From assembly GCA_023376005.1 (NCBI GenBank), contig CM042150.1:75245657-75309656 (forward strand): DNA of 64,000 nucleotides, read 5' to 3'. This stretch comes from Doryteuthis pealeii. Taxonomy: Eukaryota > Mollusca > Cephalopoda > Myopsida > Loliginidae. The translations under genes were made by a program, and so were the position numbers. Below the pieces are notes generated by a model. The model made no database searches and was not told the origin of the DNA. It saw only the letters and a list, made by a program, of their open reading frames with translations. Below are positions 35,601 through 43,683 of the stretch, in pieces (position 1 is the stretch's first letter; every line of letters starts with the position of its first letter).

Positions 35601-36758
35601 ACCGACCGTGTTGTATAAAATACATAAGATAACGAAACAACAACTAAAGTCTTAAGTACAAACAGTAAGACTCAGAGAGTTGATGGGATGAAACAAATCA
35701 GTGGGGAGGAGTCTTATTTGGCATCCGGAGTGCTTAGGAGGTCTGTGTTGATACTGTCCCGTGTGACGTGTTGACAACGAAGTATTATACCCCCCCCCTT
35801 TTTTTTTTTCGCTACCCAACACAGATATTGAATTCACGACCATCGGGTAATTAGAAATTTTGAAATGTTATGACAACTATGATGAGGACATCGGTAGTCT
35901 AAGTCTGACATAATAAATATTTTTTCTATTTCAGAAATGTTGACAAAAATCGACCTTTTCATATTCTACGATAATAATTTCTAAGGTTTTTAAAGTCAAG
36001 CAAAAATAAATAAAATGCTTATGTGAAAAATTGTTTAGTTTTCATCGCAATATTTTGAAAATTATCTAAGAAACTGCTCGGCAAGTCATGTACATAAAGT
36101 ACGGCAATGAAAACAAACAAACAAACGTGTAACTGTTGTTGTTCACATTTATTTATTTTTAGACTTAACACGACCTAAACTTTTTTTGAAATAATCAAAA
36201 TAGTTCCAAGTTTAGTTAAGTTAACAACTCTTTGTATTACTCAGAACTTCTTATTTAAAAATGTTTACTTTTTCTCATGCCTCGAAAAAGGACATTTAAA
36301 ATTGTAAATAAGCAAATAAAACAAGTAAAAAATTAAACGATAGAAGTCTCCTTTCAAATTTCTGTTAAATAAATTAGTTTTTAATCTAGAGAGGAAAAAA
36401 AAATTTTTTTTAGAAATAGGCATTTTTAAAATCAAAATTAACTGATTTTATCTCGAATATTTTTCAAATTTGTTCTATTTTTATTGTTTTGTAACACAGC
36501 CTAATGTACATCCAGTTTGTTTTTTTAAATTTATTTTGCTTTCTTTTTTTATCATGAACTCTGTGAATATCAGTCATTATCACTCAGAACTTACTGAATT
36601 ATGAATTAAAAAAGATTCATTTTTAGAGTAACAAAATAATCAAAACATTAACTTTTTGATTCTGACTGTTCCTTACCAAACACCGTTTCTTTGAGGAGCT
36701 GTAATTCTTCATCCAATTCATCTTCCTCGTCGTTATTTGGTGGTTCACCGTTATACAT
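23915..36758 (-). CDS. CIAO2A: Cytosolic iron-sulfur assembly component 2A (MIP18/DUF59 family), complete five-exon gene
   Basis: This gene encodes a 147-residue protein of the CIAO2 (FAM96, MIP18) family. In animals CIAO2A works with CIAO1 in late cytosolic iron-sulfur cluster delivery, with IRP1/aconitase as the known client. Joining 36677-36758, 28842-29006, 27938-27987, 26061-26106 and 23915-24015 on the minus strand gives one open frame with a GT donor and AG acceptor at every junction. Residues 1-20 are acidic (DEEDELDEE). The DUF59 domain follows with [31 protein letters not shown] (conserved Cys76), EGTHDIEDD and [18 protein letters not shown]-x-x-E-D and the [11 protein letters not shown] end match CIAO2A rather than CIAO2B. 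Human CIAO2A has 160 residues, so only the N-terminal leader is shorter. The start is the only in-frame ATG below an in-frame TAA 42 bases upstream. Family assignment is very secure. Confidence 0.97.
24016..26060 (-). other. CIAO2A: CIAO2A intron 4
   Basis: This 2.05-kb intron is AT-rich. Its only recognisable content is an RTE-type LINE tail at 24990-25330 and the pyrimidine-rich stretch 25480-25600. Confidence 0.9.
24990..25330 (+). mobile_element. RTE-like LINE C-terminal fragment in CIAO2A intron 4
   Basis: Frame pieces include [18 protein letters not shown] and [14 protein letters not shown], which continue the LLWTP.HGHT..RPAKTYI.QLC.DTGC wording in shifted frames. The tail has trinucleotide CATGATGA-like repetition, as in RTE 3' ends. 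It lies antisense to CIAO2A. Confidence 0.7.
26061..26106 (-). CDS. CIAO2A: CIAO2A coding exon 4
   Basis: This 46-base exon encodes residues 100-114, [15 protein letters not shown], plus one base of the next codon. The EGTH motif is a hallmark of the family, and the acidic D-I-E-D-D continuation is of the CIAO2A type. The acceptor is CTTATTTTCAG and the donor is A|GTAAGT. Confidence 0.95.
26250..26490 (+). mobile_element. SINE family B copy in CIAO2A intron 3
   Basis: Landmarks are AAGTTTAAATCATGGCCTAT (B-box region), CTAGCTATGGGTAAATAGA and AAAAATTGACCTTGGCATAG. It lies antisense to CIAO2A. Confidence 0.7.
26529..26983. repeat. Inverted pair of LINE-type 3' ends
   Basis: The arms 26529-26620 and 26889-26983 are inverted copies (CAGCATTAAATAACCCATAA and its complement; TTATGATTATAATCAAATGA and its complement), 270 bases apart. 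The ATTAAATAACCC..GTTGATATGC wording is the 3' end of the LINE seen at 3909, so two such ends lie tail to tail. Confidence 0.75.
27110..27245 (+). mobile_element. SINE family B, 3' half only
   Basis: Only the body is present: ATATGGGTAAATAGTAGGGC, TTAACCTTGGTTGGGCAGAC, AAATTGACCTTCTGATATAT. The head is missing. Confidence 0.7.
27395..27870. mobile_element. Fold-back repeat family F, copy in CIAO2A intron 3
   Basis: It starts ATTTAACCCATAGATGGGAC and contains TGGGTCAGAGTGGACCAGGG, GCATCATGGGTCGCCACCC and CAGAGGTGCAGTCAGTGCA. The right arm is eroded. The GC content is clearly higher than in the flanking intron. Confidence 0.7.
27938..27987 (-). CDS. CIAO2A: CIAO2A coding exon 3
   Basis: This 50-base exon encodes residues 83-99, [17 protein letters not shown], which match the human segment GLCLRVKLQRCLPFKHK. 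The acceptor is TTTTATTAAG and the donor is AAA|GTAAGT. The exon ends in phase 0. It is far too short to find as an ORF and is assigned from homology plus splice signals. Confidence 0.95.
27988..28841 (-). other. CIAO2A: CIAO2A intron 2
   Basis: This is an 854-base intron with GTAAGT donor and AG acceptor. It is AT-rich, with long T and A runs at 28640-28820. I see no recognisable repeat family in it. Confidence 0.9.
28842..29006 (-). CDS. CIAO2A: CIAO2A coding exon 2 (core of the MIP18 domain)
   Basis: This exon encodes residues 28-82 and one base of Gly83. It carries [18 protein letters not shown], the strand [13 protein letters not shown] and the conserved reactive-type cysteine Cys76 in [10 protein letters not shown]. 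The acceptor reads TCTCTCTAACCAG and the donor G|GTAAGT. The exon is 165 bases, so phase 1 is kept on both sides. Confidence 0.96.
29094..29145. repeat. AAT microsatellite in CIAO2A intron 1
   Basis: About 17 AAT units with one ATAATA interruption, 90 bases from exon 2. Confidence 0.95.
29292..30782 (-). mobile_element. Tc1-like DNA transposon, full length but inactivated
   Basis: The element is 1.49 kb between inverted ends (ACGAGGTGACA... at the left, the related ATGAGGTGACA at the right on the minus strand) and flanked by TA at 29290-29291 and 30783-30784. On the minus strand a Tc1-type transposase begins [19 protein letters not shown]. It has a helix-turn-helix region, the catalytic block [13 protein letters not shown] and the block [14 protein letters not shown], i.e. 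D and D/E of the DDE triad. Several in-frame stops and shifts lie between the blocks, so the transposase is not functional. It lies in CIAO2A intron 1 in the same orientation as the gene. Confidence 0.9.
30560..30570 (-). pseudogene. Tc1-like transposase start region
   Basis: The transposase reading frame starts near here on the minus strand ([13 protein letters not shown]) and runs open for about 60 codons towards 30389. Later parts lie in shifted frames. It is entered separately so the probable start inside the transposon is recorded. Confidence 0.55.
32580..32652 (+). mobile_element. Helitron-like 3' end fragment
   Basis: The 73 bases match the 3' ends of copies 1 and 2: TCTTTCTAATTTGATATAAT, AAACTTAAATACTTG, a decayed hairpin GTGCTCAGGGGTGC, and CTAG at 32649-32652 followed by T and a long TA repeat. 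No 5' end is recognisable upstream. Confidence 0.65.
32653..32693. repeat. TA microsatellite at a Helitron end
   Basis: The run begins at the T directly after CTAG (32649-32652). Confidence 0.95.
33100..33150 (-). repeat. LINE-type 3' end motif
   Basis: TGGGTTGGTTCTACTGTATG followed by TTAACCTTTGTTGGATTATT is the complement of the LINE 3' end (…GGTTGATATGCCGTAAAAC). A similar motif is at 27285-27325, and both lie about 80 bases left of a family F repeat. Confidence 0.55.
33228..33722. mobile_element. Fold-back repeat family F, complete copy
   Basis: The left end CTATTTAACCCATAGATGGG is repeated inverted at the right end (…CCATAGTTTGAACGCC on the complement). The arms of about 110 bases share ACAGGTA.TACTACTC and GGAGCCTCACCAT-type blocks. 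The interior shows GTTGATTGATCAGGGGGGGC and CATCATGGGTCGCCACCC. Further copies are at 27395-27870 and 37612-37860. Confidence 0.7.
34000..34475 (-). mobile_element. RTE-like LINE C-terminal fragment in CIAO2A intron 1
   Basis: On the minus strand it reads [40 protein letters not shown], then in other frames HMGTL and the C-terminal end, followed by a (GAT)n tail, seen on the plus strand as ATCATCATCATC at about 34007. It is 5'-truncated and frame-broken. Confidence 0.8.
34520..34920. other. CpG-richer block in CIAO2A intron 1
   Basis: It contains CCGCGG (34528), TTACGTAA (34655), CAATCGCGTAATC (34668) and TGGCGAAAGCTACTTGG (34791), unlike the flanking intron. No ORF, hairpin ends or known repeat were recognised. 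Confidence 0.35.
35202..35239. repeat. Short AT palindrome
   Basis: ACGAAAAATTATATAAC pairs with GTTATATAATTTTTTCGT across a three-base loop (one bulge). Confidence 0.8.
36677..36758 (-). CDS. CIAO2A: CIAO2A coding exon 1
   Basis: This exon encodes residues 1-27 plus the first base of codon 28 ([18 protein letters not shown] and onward). It has an acidic N-terminal tail, then a short helix leading into the DUF59 domain (LLKETVF). The donor is G|GTAAGG. The junction splits the Asp of DLIR, where human CIAO2A has YDLIR. There is no mitochondrial or signal peptide. Confidence 0.95.
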
Positions 36759-36930
36759 GATAAATAGTTTGGAGTGATAGATTGAATGGAAAGGACTTTA
36801 GTTGCTAAGTAATATTAGAGATAAAACTTTAAAAAAAGAAAGTTGAACGTCATTTTCATCCATAGGGCCACATTTTACGGACTTAGCGAAGAGGGAGATA
36901 ACTCTTTAGCGTTGTTTCACCGGTGATCAG
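36759..36930 (-). promoter_or_regulatory. CIAO2A: Probable 5' UTR and promoter region of CIAO2A
   Basis: This is the sequence just upstream of the CIAO2A start. An in-frame TAA lies 42 bases before the ATG, and no closer in-frame ATG exists. There is no clear TATA box. The stretch 36850-36930 has more CpGs than its surroundings and contains the palindrome TCACCGGTGA near 36919, plus GAGGGAGATAACTC, a motif also seen in repeats elsewhere in the window. The start site of transcription cannot be placed. Confidence 0.4.
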
Positions 36931-37020
36931 GGAAAATGTGTCTTTTTATTAAAAACGTTATCTGTTGTCGGCTGCTGTTTCATATAGTTATTTCTCGGAT
37001 GAGTTTGGACAGGTATCATA

Positions 37021-37022
37021 AA

Positions 37023-37061
<39 letters not shown>
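37021..37061. repeat. AC microsatellite
   Basis: About 19 AC units, 260 bases upstream of the CIAO2A start codon. Confidence 0.95.
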
Positions 37062-37064
<3 letters not shown>

Positions 37065-37214
37065 AAGCTCTCTTTAGGGATTTATAAAAATCCTTGTATG
37101 AATATATGTTTGCACCTAGAAGATCATACAGTATGGCTATACAGTGATATTTTGAAGATCCAAATAGAATCATCCCTTACTACCAGTCATTTGGATACCT
37201 TACATATCAGCCAA

Positions 37215-37401
37215 TTATCGGTATCAGCCAATCAGCGAGGAAGTCTATCCCCCTTTCACTAGCACTAGACGAAGGAGATTGTTTTTGCGTCTGAGGTGGA
37301 GCGCCACACCTACCATCAGCTCCTTACTTTACCGCACAGATCCTTGTGCTACTCATACGCTGAGTTGGTGAGGGCCGGTATCAACCTAGGAACCTTGTGA
37401 T

Positions 37402-37402
<1 letters not shown>
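37215..37402 (-). mobile_element. tRNA-derived SINE (family A), copy 2, head truncated
   Basis: The plus strand shows TCGGTATCAGCCAATCAGCG, CTATCCCCCTTTCACTAGCA, GAGGTGGAGCGCCACACC and, near the end, CTAGGAACCTTGTGATTG, where a TA repeat replaces the tRNA 5' half. Confidence 0.85.

Positions 37403-37442
<40 letters not shown>
37402..37442. repeat. TA microsatellite replacing a SINE head
   Basis: The run follows TTGTGATTG of SINE family A copy 2. Confidence 0.95.
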
Positions 37443-37443
<1 letters not shown>

Positions 37444-37611
37444 GATTTGCAATGAACATGAATATGGCAAGAATAAATAATTTAAGTGAAAACAATTTAT
37501 TTTAACTAGATGTTCGGGAATCACGTTCATATTTACATTTTTGTGTAGTCGTTTCATAAGAGGTTTTTGGCACATAGTTATATAGAATACCAATAATTTT
37601 TTTTAAAAAGT

Positions 37612-37860
37612 TCTATTTGCTCCATAGATGGAACCCTAACAGGTACTACTTGTCTAGACAGTGGACCTGGGAGTAATGGCAATGAAGAGGTACTTCACTC
37701 TCTACCCCGATCTCTAGAACTGGAGCCTCACCATCAGATGCAATTTAGCGTTATACCTAGGACACTCATTTTTCTTTGAATGGGGTCTCACCCCTCTGAA
37801 TGGGATAGAGTCAGCATATTCTAAGCCTCGCTAACAGGATCTACTCATCAAATTTGAATG
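37612..37860. mobile_element. Fold-back repeat family F, deleted copy
   Basis: It starts CTATTTGCTCCATAGATGGA and contains GTGGACCTGGGAGTAATGGC and GGAGCCTCACCATCAGATGC, then a short version of the right half (GGGGTCTCACCCCTCTGAAT). The centre of about 250 bases is missing. Confidence 0.65.
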
Positions 37861-38785
37861 AAGCAGGCTTTTTAATAGCGCAATATAAAGTAGAATAAGA
37901 TAGAATGAAAATACAAATTTGTGCCAGTGGCTATGAATTTGGTGAATAAAATTTATTGTTTACAACTACTGAAATATTGCTTATACTTACACTTATATTG
38001 GAACACTGCTTATATGTATGACTACATTGGAACTCTTCTTACACAAAAGATAGATTCTGCTCACACTTTTGATGGTAGAATGTAGTTGTCCATTTGTGTA
38101 GTCAGATGTTAAAACTCCATCTTGAACTTAGTATCTTATTACTGACATATCTCACTCTTGCTTATCTCAAACAGACTCTACACTTGTATTTTCCATACAC
38201 TGTGTATATTGTAATATATCTTCTATATATTTCAGTGTTCATTAATTATAATCAGATATATTTTTGTTAACTAACTCTATATCTGGCTTTCATTTGTTTC
38301 TTTGTGTGAATTCTATAATGCAACATCTATTAATTAGTTCCATCAGTATCTTATAAAACCAATATTTTTGACAAAGAAAAAAGAACACAAATATAAATTA
38401 TAACAAATGGGTCACTTTACAAGTATCTTATAATAAAACAAATATTTTTGACAAAGAAAAATCAATTATATTTTATTACTATTAATATACATGCATGGTT
38501 TTTATTCAACAACTCTGACCTACTAAACATTGCTCAAATATCTATACAAGGGGACATAAATTAAAACTCCTTAAAAAGTCTTGAAAGCAACGCAACAAAA
38601 TTATTTCTACAGAGTGGTGAATACATGGAATAAACTAACTCATCATAGTGAATGCCCCATCTCTAGACTCCTTCAAGGCAAAGTTGGATAATCTGTGGAA
38701 TGATTATAAATATTCTGTGGAATCAAAATGAATATTTATAAGGAACAGCTAACAGGTCTCAGACCTAATATACTAGCTGAAAGGA

Positions 38786-38815
<30 letters not shown>
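38786..38815. repeat. TTA microsatellite
   Basis: Ten TTA units, followed by degenerate TATCAATTAC repeats to about 38920. Confidence 0.9.
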
Positions 38816-38818
<3 letters not shown>

Positions 38819-38931
38819 ATATTCTTAATTGATTATTATCAATTACAATTGATATTTTGTAATTGGTTATTATCAATTACTATTGATATTTTTTAATTGC
38901 TTACTATCAATTACTATATATATAAGGGGCT

Positions 38932-39115
38932 GATTTAGCTCAGTTAGTAGAGCATCCACCTAGGAATTGCAAGGTTCTAGGTTCGATACCAGCACTCAGC
39001 AACTCAGTGCAACAAGGAGTGTGGTGTTCCACCTCAAAAACAATCTCCCTGGTCTAGCACTAGTGAGAAGGGATTGACTCCCCGCTGTTCAGCTGATACC
39101 AACAATAGGACAATC
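38932..39115 (+). mobile_element. tRNA-derived SINE, octopus OR type (family A), copy 1
   Basis: The head is tRNA-like: GGCTGATTTAGCTCAGTTAG (A box in TTAGCTCAGTTAGTAGAGC) and GGTTCGATACC (B box). The unrelated body follows: GTTCCACCTCAAAAACAATC, CTGGTCTAGCACTAGTGAG, GATTGACTCCCCGCTG. The body excludes a genuine tRNA gene. Four more copies occur in the window. Confidence 0.88.
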
Positions 39116-39144
39116 CACAGACTTTACTTACTTATATATAATTG

Positions 39145-39425
39145 GAGGTATTCGTCATGTAATGGTTATTGTCATAAGAAATTGACACAGAAAACTGAGT
39201 TCAAATCCTGGATGAGGCTGACTCCATTTCGCATAGTGCTCATATTCTTGAGAAAAGTATGAATCCAAATATTCTTCCTCAATCTATGGGTAAATAGTAG
39301 GGTAGACAGTGCTCTTTAACCTTGGTATGGCAACCAATCTTGGAGAAGGAAAACTCTGAATTCAAACTTATTAACTCCATTTAAAAAATTGACTGTGTGT
39401 TGCATCCTGCTGGGGGAGGGGTTGA
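39145..39425 (+). mobile_element. SINE family B, complete copy
   Basis: Landmarks are GAGTTCAAATCCTGGATGAG (B box), CTATGGGTAAATAGTAGGGT and TTGACTGTGTGTTGCATCC. It starts about 30 bases after SINE family A copy 1, so the two lie head to tail. Confidence 0.8.
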
Positions 39426-39639
39426 ATAATAAATTTTCAACTATTATTAATATCTTTTAATTGATTTCCCCCAGAAATTATGGAGGAGAGTTTTAAATCA
39501 TATTTACTACAAACATAAATCTGTGCACAAAAAGAAAATTTGATTTTTAGTTTTAATCTTTTCTAACCAATGAGAATGTAGATATATATCTTATTTGATT
39601 ATTGTGCCTCAGTAAATACAGAATTGGGTGTTTGAATTC

Positions 39640-39765
39640 AGAGATTTTCTTTTCCTAACCTGATTGTTCAACCATCGACAGAGAACCCAGTCTGTTTTAC
39701 TATTTCCATATAGCTGAAAAAAAGAGTGGATTCATGCCTTTCCTAAGGAATAAAGTGAAATCATA
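39640..39765 (-). mobile_element. SINE family B fragment
   Basis: The decayed body shows GATTGTTCAACCATCGACAG, TTTTACTATTTCCATATAGC and GATTCATGCCTTTCCTAAGG. It lies 220 bases after a complete copy in the opposite orientation. Confidence 0.45.
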
Positions 39766-39989
39766 ACAGATTGCTGATTGCATTTTTCTTGCATAAAAGA
39801 TTAAATAAAAATGTTTTTCTACTCGAATTCAAATTATCTATTTCATATTGTTATTTGTGGGATATTCTATTATCTGATGTTTGACATATCTCTTCCCTAT
39901 ATTACTATCGAAACTGAAATCAGCCATAGCCTATAAAAGCAAAAATAGAAAATTTCATTATTCATCTGTATTTTTAGACAATATGAATA

Positions 39990-40160
39990 ATTTTGATTTT
40001 TTGGACTATTGTCCTCATCTTACTGGGGTAGTTATTACCACAGTGTTTTGGCTGCTGTATCATCTGGCCTTCTTTGGGAGTTTCCTGTACATCTGAGTAT
40101 AGTAATGATTGAACCTGGGAAATCATTTTTAATAGTTTGACTGAGGCATCAAAGAACTTT
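39990..40160 (-). mobile_element. SINE-like family C fragment
   Basis: The plus-strand wording TTGGACTATTGTCCTCAT, then CAGTGTTTTGGCTGCTG and CTGGCCTTCTTTGGGAG, parallels 8477-8560. The tRNA-like head is missing. Confidence 0.5.
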
Positions 40161-40285
40161 TTAAAGATCTCATTCAAAAGATGACATCATTGTTTTTGCA
40201 CATCTATCAATTGGACATATCTCCCAAGATGAAATTCCAATGACATCAGTTATTTTCAATATTCTTATTTTTAAAGTAAGTAAAG

Positions 40286-40507
40286 TCGTCGGGACGGCCT
40301 AATGTCGGTATCAGCCAGACAATGAGGGAGTCTATCCCCTTTTCACTAGCGCTAGACCAAGGAGATTATTTTAGCATCTGAGGTGGAGCGCCATACTTTA
40401 CCGCACAGATCCATGTGCTACTCATACGCTGAGTTGGCGAGGGCTAGTATTGAACTAGGAACCTTGTGGTTTCTAGCTGAATGCTCTACTGACTGAGCTA
40501 ACCCGCC
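40286..40507 (-). mobile_element. tRNA-derived SINE (family A), copy 3, complete
   Basis: It runs from GACGGCCTAATGTCGGTATC to the tRNA head ACTGACTGAGCTAACCCGCC (reverse of an A-box region). The B box appears as AGTATTGAACTAGGAACC. It is nearly full length. Confidence 0.88.
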
Positions 40508-40597
40508 TTTTTAATGATTGGTTTCCATAAATCAGTCTTTTTCAATATTTTTATTTTTAAAGTAATTTAATTTATGAGAACCAATCATTAAAAAGGC
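40505..40597. repeat. Perfect 19-bp inverted repeat next to a SINE
   Basis: GCCTTTTTAATGATTGGTT at 40505-40523 is matched exactly by its reverse complement at 40579-40597, with a 55-base spacer. The left arm touches the tRNA-like end of SINE family A copy 3. Confidence 0.8.
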
Positions 40598-40769
40598 TAA
40601 ATCAAATTGTTTTTAAAGTAAATGACTTCCCAAGGTCGATCATTACTTTACTCGGATACATAGAAAATTTCAGTTCACTTTCTCCAAATGGTCAGCCATA
40701 TACACATCTTAAAAGCTATTGCAATTTAGTAAAACCATCTACAAGCCATAAAAGTGTATCAAGCAAACT

Positions 40770-41085
40770 GCATCATTAAAGCATGCCAACAGAATGGATT
40801 CCTTTGAATCTTTCTCGCCACTCATCCCTATCAGCCTTGGTCCAGTGTCTGCACAGAGCTGAGTAATGTAATACTAGTATGTCCATGTGTTGAAGTCTAT
40901 TGGAGAATGTTGCATATGAGTTCATCCTTACTTCTCCAGCAATGCCCAGCCTGTATTGCTCATCTTATTTGGCTGGTTTGTATAATGGGAGGTAAGTAGC
41001 CGTTACAACTGCTGTTTTGTATGGTGCAGCTTCCAGGATTTATAAAATAGCATGCAGCATCCTTGTGTAGTTTTTTCTTGAGGCA
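40770..41085 (-). mobile_element. RTE-like LINE C-terminal fragment
   Basis: The plus-strand wording TCTTTCTCGCCACTCATCCC, GAGTTCATCCTTACTTCTCC and TTGCTCATCTTATTTGGC is the complement of the same C-terminal block as at 34000-34475. It is more diverged. Confidence 0.7.
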
Positions 41086-41605
41086 TTTTGTCAAAGACAT
41101 ATCTCTATCTATTATCAAGAATCCATCCAAATTTTAGTCTCCATGCTCAAATTGTTGGTAGCTGGAAAGAAAAACTCTGGTGATCATGGAACCCTAAGTA
41201 ATGTATTATATTCAATGATTCAGGAAATATGTCAATGGGAAAAATGTTTAATTTCAAATCAGAGTAGGTGTGCCATTGACGTGAAGGGATGGCAATAGAA
41301 ATGGGCAAGTTCTTGATTTTGTTTAGAATATTAAAGCCATCTGGAATTAGGGAGCATTGAATGAATGTTGATTGCAGGAATGGGAAGAGCCATTCAAAAT
41401 CAAACATGTTTTTGAATTTTCTGGAATGTGCTGGAAAGTTCTGAAAAACAAAAGGTACTCAAGGCAGGATTTAGATTAGGACCATCAGTTGGACTGATCA
41501 ATAAAGATCCCCTCTCTCTCTTTTGAATTCTTGTCTGAGAGAATAAATTTTCTTAAGAAAAGAAATTTTGGTGTATTTTCTGAGAAAGAACTTGTGAATG
41601 AAAGC

Positions 41606-41980
41606 TTACCAATTCGCTTTCAAACAGCAAATGTCTGACCGACTGAAAACAAGAGAAAAATAATTTGTTTGTGTAAACAAATTGAAAGCAGAGTACTGTG
41701 ATGGAAGATGCATGCATGATGTGTGCTTAACAATCCCTCCACTCCCAAGATAGTAGCAGGTGGCTATACTCATTCGCTGACCACTCCCACACTCAGAGAA
41801 AAGAGGAAGAATTTGTTTGGGGTGAACAATCCGAAAGCCTGATGCTGCTAGGAAGAATTCATTTGGGGTAAACAGACAAATGTTCCCATTGCATTCACAT
41901 GACAAAAGTCTGTATCCTTGTATATGTTCATTCGTCAGTGCATCTGCAGAGTGCACTGTTACAGTAATTACATATATCAC
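41606..41980 (-). other. 124-codon ORF, longest cysteine-containing ORF, unidentified
   Basis: The ORF begins MIYVITVTVHSADALTNEHI, with LLSCECNGNICLFTPNEF and LFSECGSGQRMSIATCYY, and ends DICCLKANW. No family is recognised. GGGGTGAACA and GGGGTAAACA recur on the plus strand at 41819 and 41865, so part of it is an internal duplication. It is probably non-coding repeat. Confidence 0.2.
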
Positions 41981-42191
41981 TTGTACCTTGGGCTACCTCT
42001 GCCTCCAGCCTTTCTGCAGGTGTCTGAAATGTTCTGGGATGTCAAATCTTGCCCTGATGAGTCACCCACCAGATACACACTTATCTTATTAAATGTTTTT
42101 TATTGATTATTCCAAACTAACATATAACCAATGTTTAAAATTTGGTGACTATAACTCTAGATGTCATTGAGTTATTCAATGGAATGTAGAC

Positions 42192-42602
42192 TGTGGGAAT
42201 TAAAATTAAAAAATCTTAAAAATAAATAAAATTAAAAAAATAACAAACTCCTATGAGCCTTCACCAGAAGGACCCTCTGAGCATGTGCAGGAAAAAGGAC
42301 CCACTTCTGACCCCAAAGAGAATCTTTTGGCCATTCTCACTTAGGCCATAACTGTGTCTAGACACTACTACTGGGCAGGGAGATATTTCCTTGCCATGTG
42401 GTGACTATGACCTGTGAATAAAATCTAAATCATAAAACCACCTTTCGCTTTTGTCTCTTCCTTTGTCTTTCCTTGAATTTCTTCCTTTTCAGCGCAACCA
42501 CCAAATAAGATGGGCTTAAAAGCAAACCCTAGGAACACACACCAAGAATAACCAGCTACTTTTTTTTTTACCTAAAACACAAAACCTCTTGTAGCCCTAT
42601 AA
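42192..42602. mobile_element. Unclassified 410-base insertion
   Basis: It is defined by comparison with the uninterrupted duplicate at 43050, where GTAGAC and AGACAAATG are continuous as GCAGACAAATG. AGAC lies on both sides. The content includes GGCCATAACTGTGTCTAGAC and CTTGCCATGTGGTGACTATG. There is no coding or terminal repeat I recognise. Confidence 0.55.
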
Positions 42603-43098
42603 GACAAATGAAAAAGCATTTGGTGAATTATAGTGAACATATAGACTTCCTGATAATAAAACTATATTTTAAAAAGACTATTACTTTAAACTTGTTTTTA
42701 TGAAGATTTTTATAAACGTGATTAGACATCTACTGAAAATTTCCCTCACTAGAAACTAAAGTTATAAATTTCTTTCCATGATTTTTTTGAGTTGCAAAAA
42801 ATCAGAGCTTGAAAAAATTACAGTTAAACAAAAAGATAAAAATTTGATTTAGCATACTTGATGAACACAAAGTAAATATCTAGTTTGGCATTACATATAC
42901 ACTGTAAATCAAACTCTCTTCAAAAGACTTTATAAGTTTTCTAATTTTCAAAAAATTAATTAGCTGAAAGCATACTCCTGGGTCCAATTAATAACCAGAG
43001 AAAATTTGGTGACAATAACTCTAGTTGTCCTTGAATTATTCAATGGAATGCAGACAAATGAAAAAGACATTTAATGAATTATAGTGAATATATATACA

Positions 43099-43683
43099 TC
43101 TCTATAAATAATAGAGATTTGGCCTCAATTTGTCTGTAACCAAAACTACATTACTGCTTACATCACATTATCCATAATCATCAATAGAATAAATAACTAC
43201 CTTGTGTCATATACACTCAAAATTTGAGTATCCAGATGGTTCTTATTGTTTTTTGAAATAAGTTTTGATAAATACATGCCCAGTATTTTATACCTACATA
43301 TAGTTTGTTTTATTTTAATATATATCTAAAGTTATCTAACATAGAGTTTTATGAGAAAATTATTTACTATTTGTAATTGTCATTTTTTCAGTATCAAGAG
43401 ATTAACTAAAAAGTTTACAAATAAATAAATATCTCTGATTATGTGTTAAATTTATCTGTAAAATATTCAAGATAATCATTTGATTAATAATTAATAGATG
43501 CACGCAACATTTTATTTAAGGCATACAGAACTATGTTTCAAATTACAATTGTTTTATTTTTTTTACTCCTTTATTAAATTTGATGATTTTATTTACTTAT
43601 GATACAGACCTGACTTTAAACTCCCACCCCCTCAGGTAAAATCTTTTAAAAGTTATTTAACACTGGGTGGTTTTTTTTACTAG
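43099..43683 (+). mobile_element. Helitron-like element, copy 3, inside a duplicated repeat
   Basis: The 5' end is TCTCTATAAATAATAGAGAT and the 3' end is CTAG at 43680-43683, between A and T. The stretch TTTGTCTGTAACCAAAACTA matches copies 1, 2 and 4. The 3' hairpin has decayed. The flanks join to match an uninterrupted duplicate at about 42604-42690, which provides an empty site. Confidence 0.82.

Larger units (their letters stand above)
29007..36676 (-). other. CIAO2A: CIAO2A intron 1 (7.7 kb)
   Basis: The first intron holds an AAT microsatellite, a Tc1-like transposon, a Helitron 3' end next to a TA repeat, a fold-back repeat, an RTE tail and a short CpG-richer block, all listed separately. 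In 30800-32480 and 34930-36660 I see only AT-rich, A- or T-run-rich sequence and no exon. The donor is GTAAGG and the acceptor AACCAG. Confidence 0.85.

Noticed and set aside
36936..37262. 108-codon plus-strand ORF upstream of CIAO2A, considered as a divergent gene
   Set aside because: It runs through an AC microsatellite (Thr-His repeats) into SINE family A; no conserved domain.
38932..39005. A possible tRNA gene (A and B boxes, GGTTCGATACC)
   Set aside because: The tRNA-like stretch continues into the body of a SINE that recurs four more times in the window, and the acceptor stem does not pair properly.
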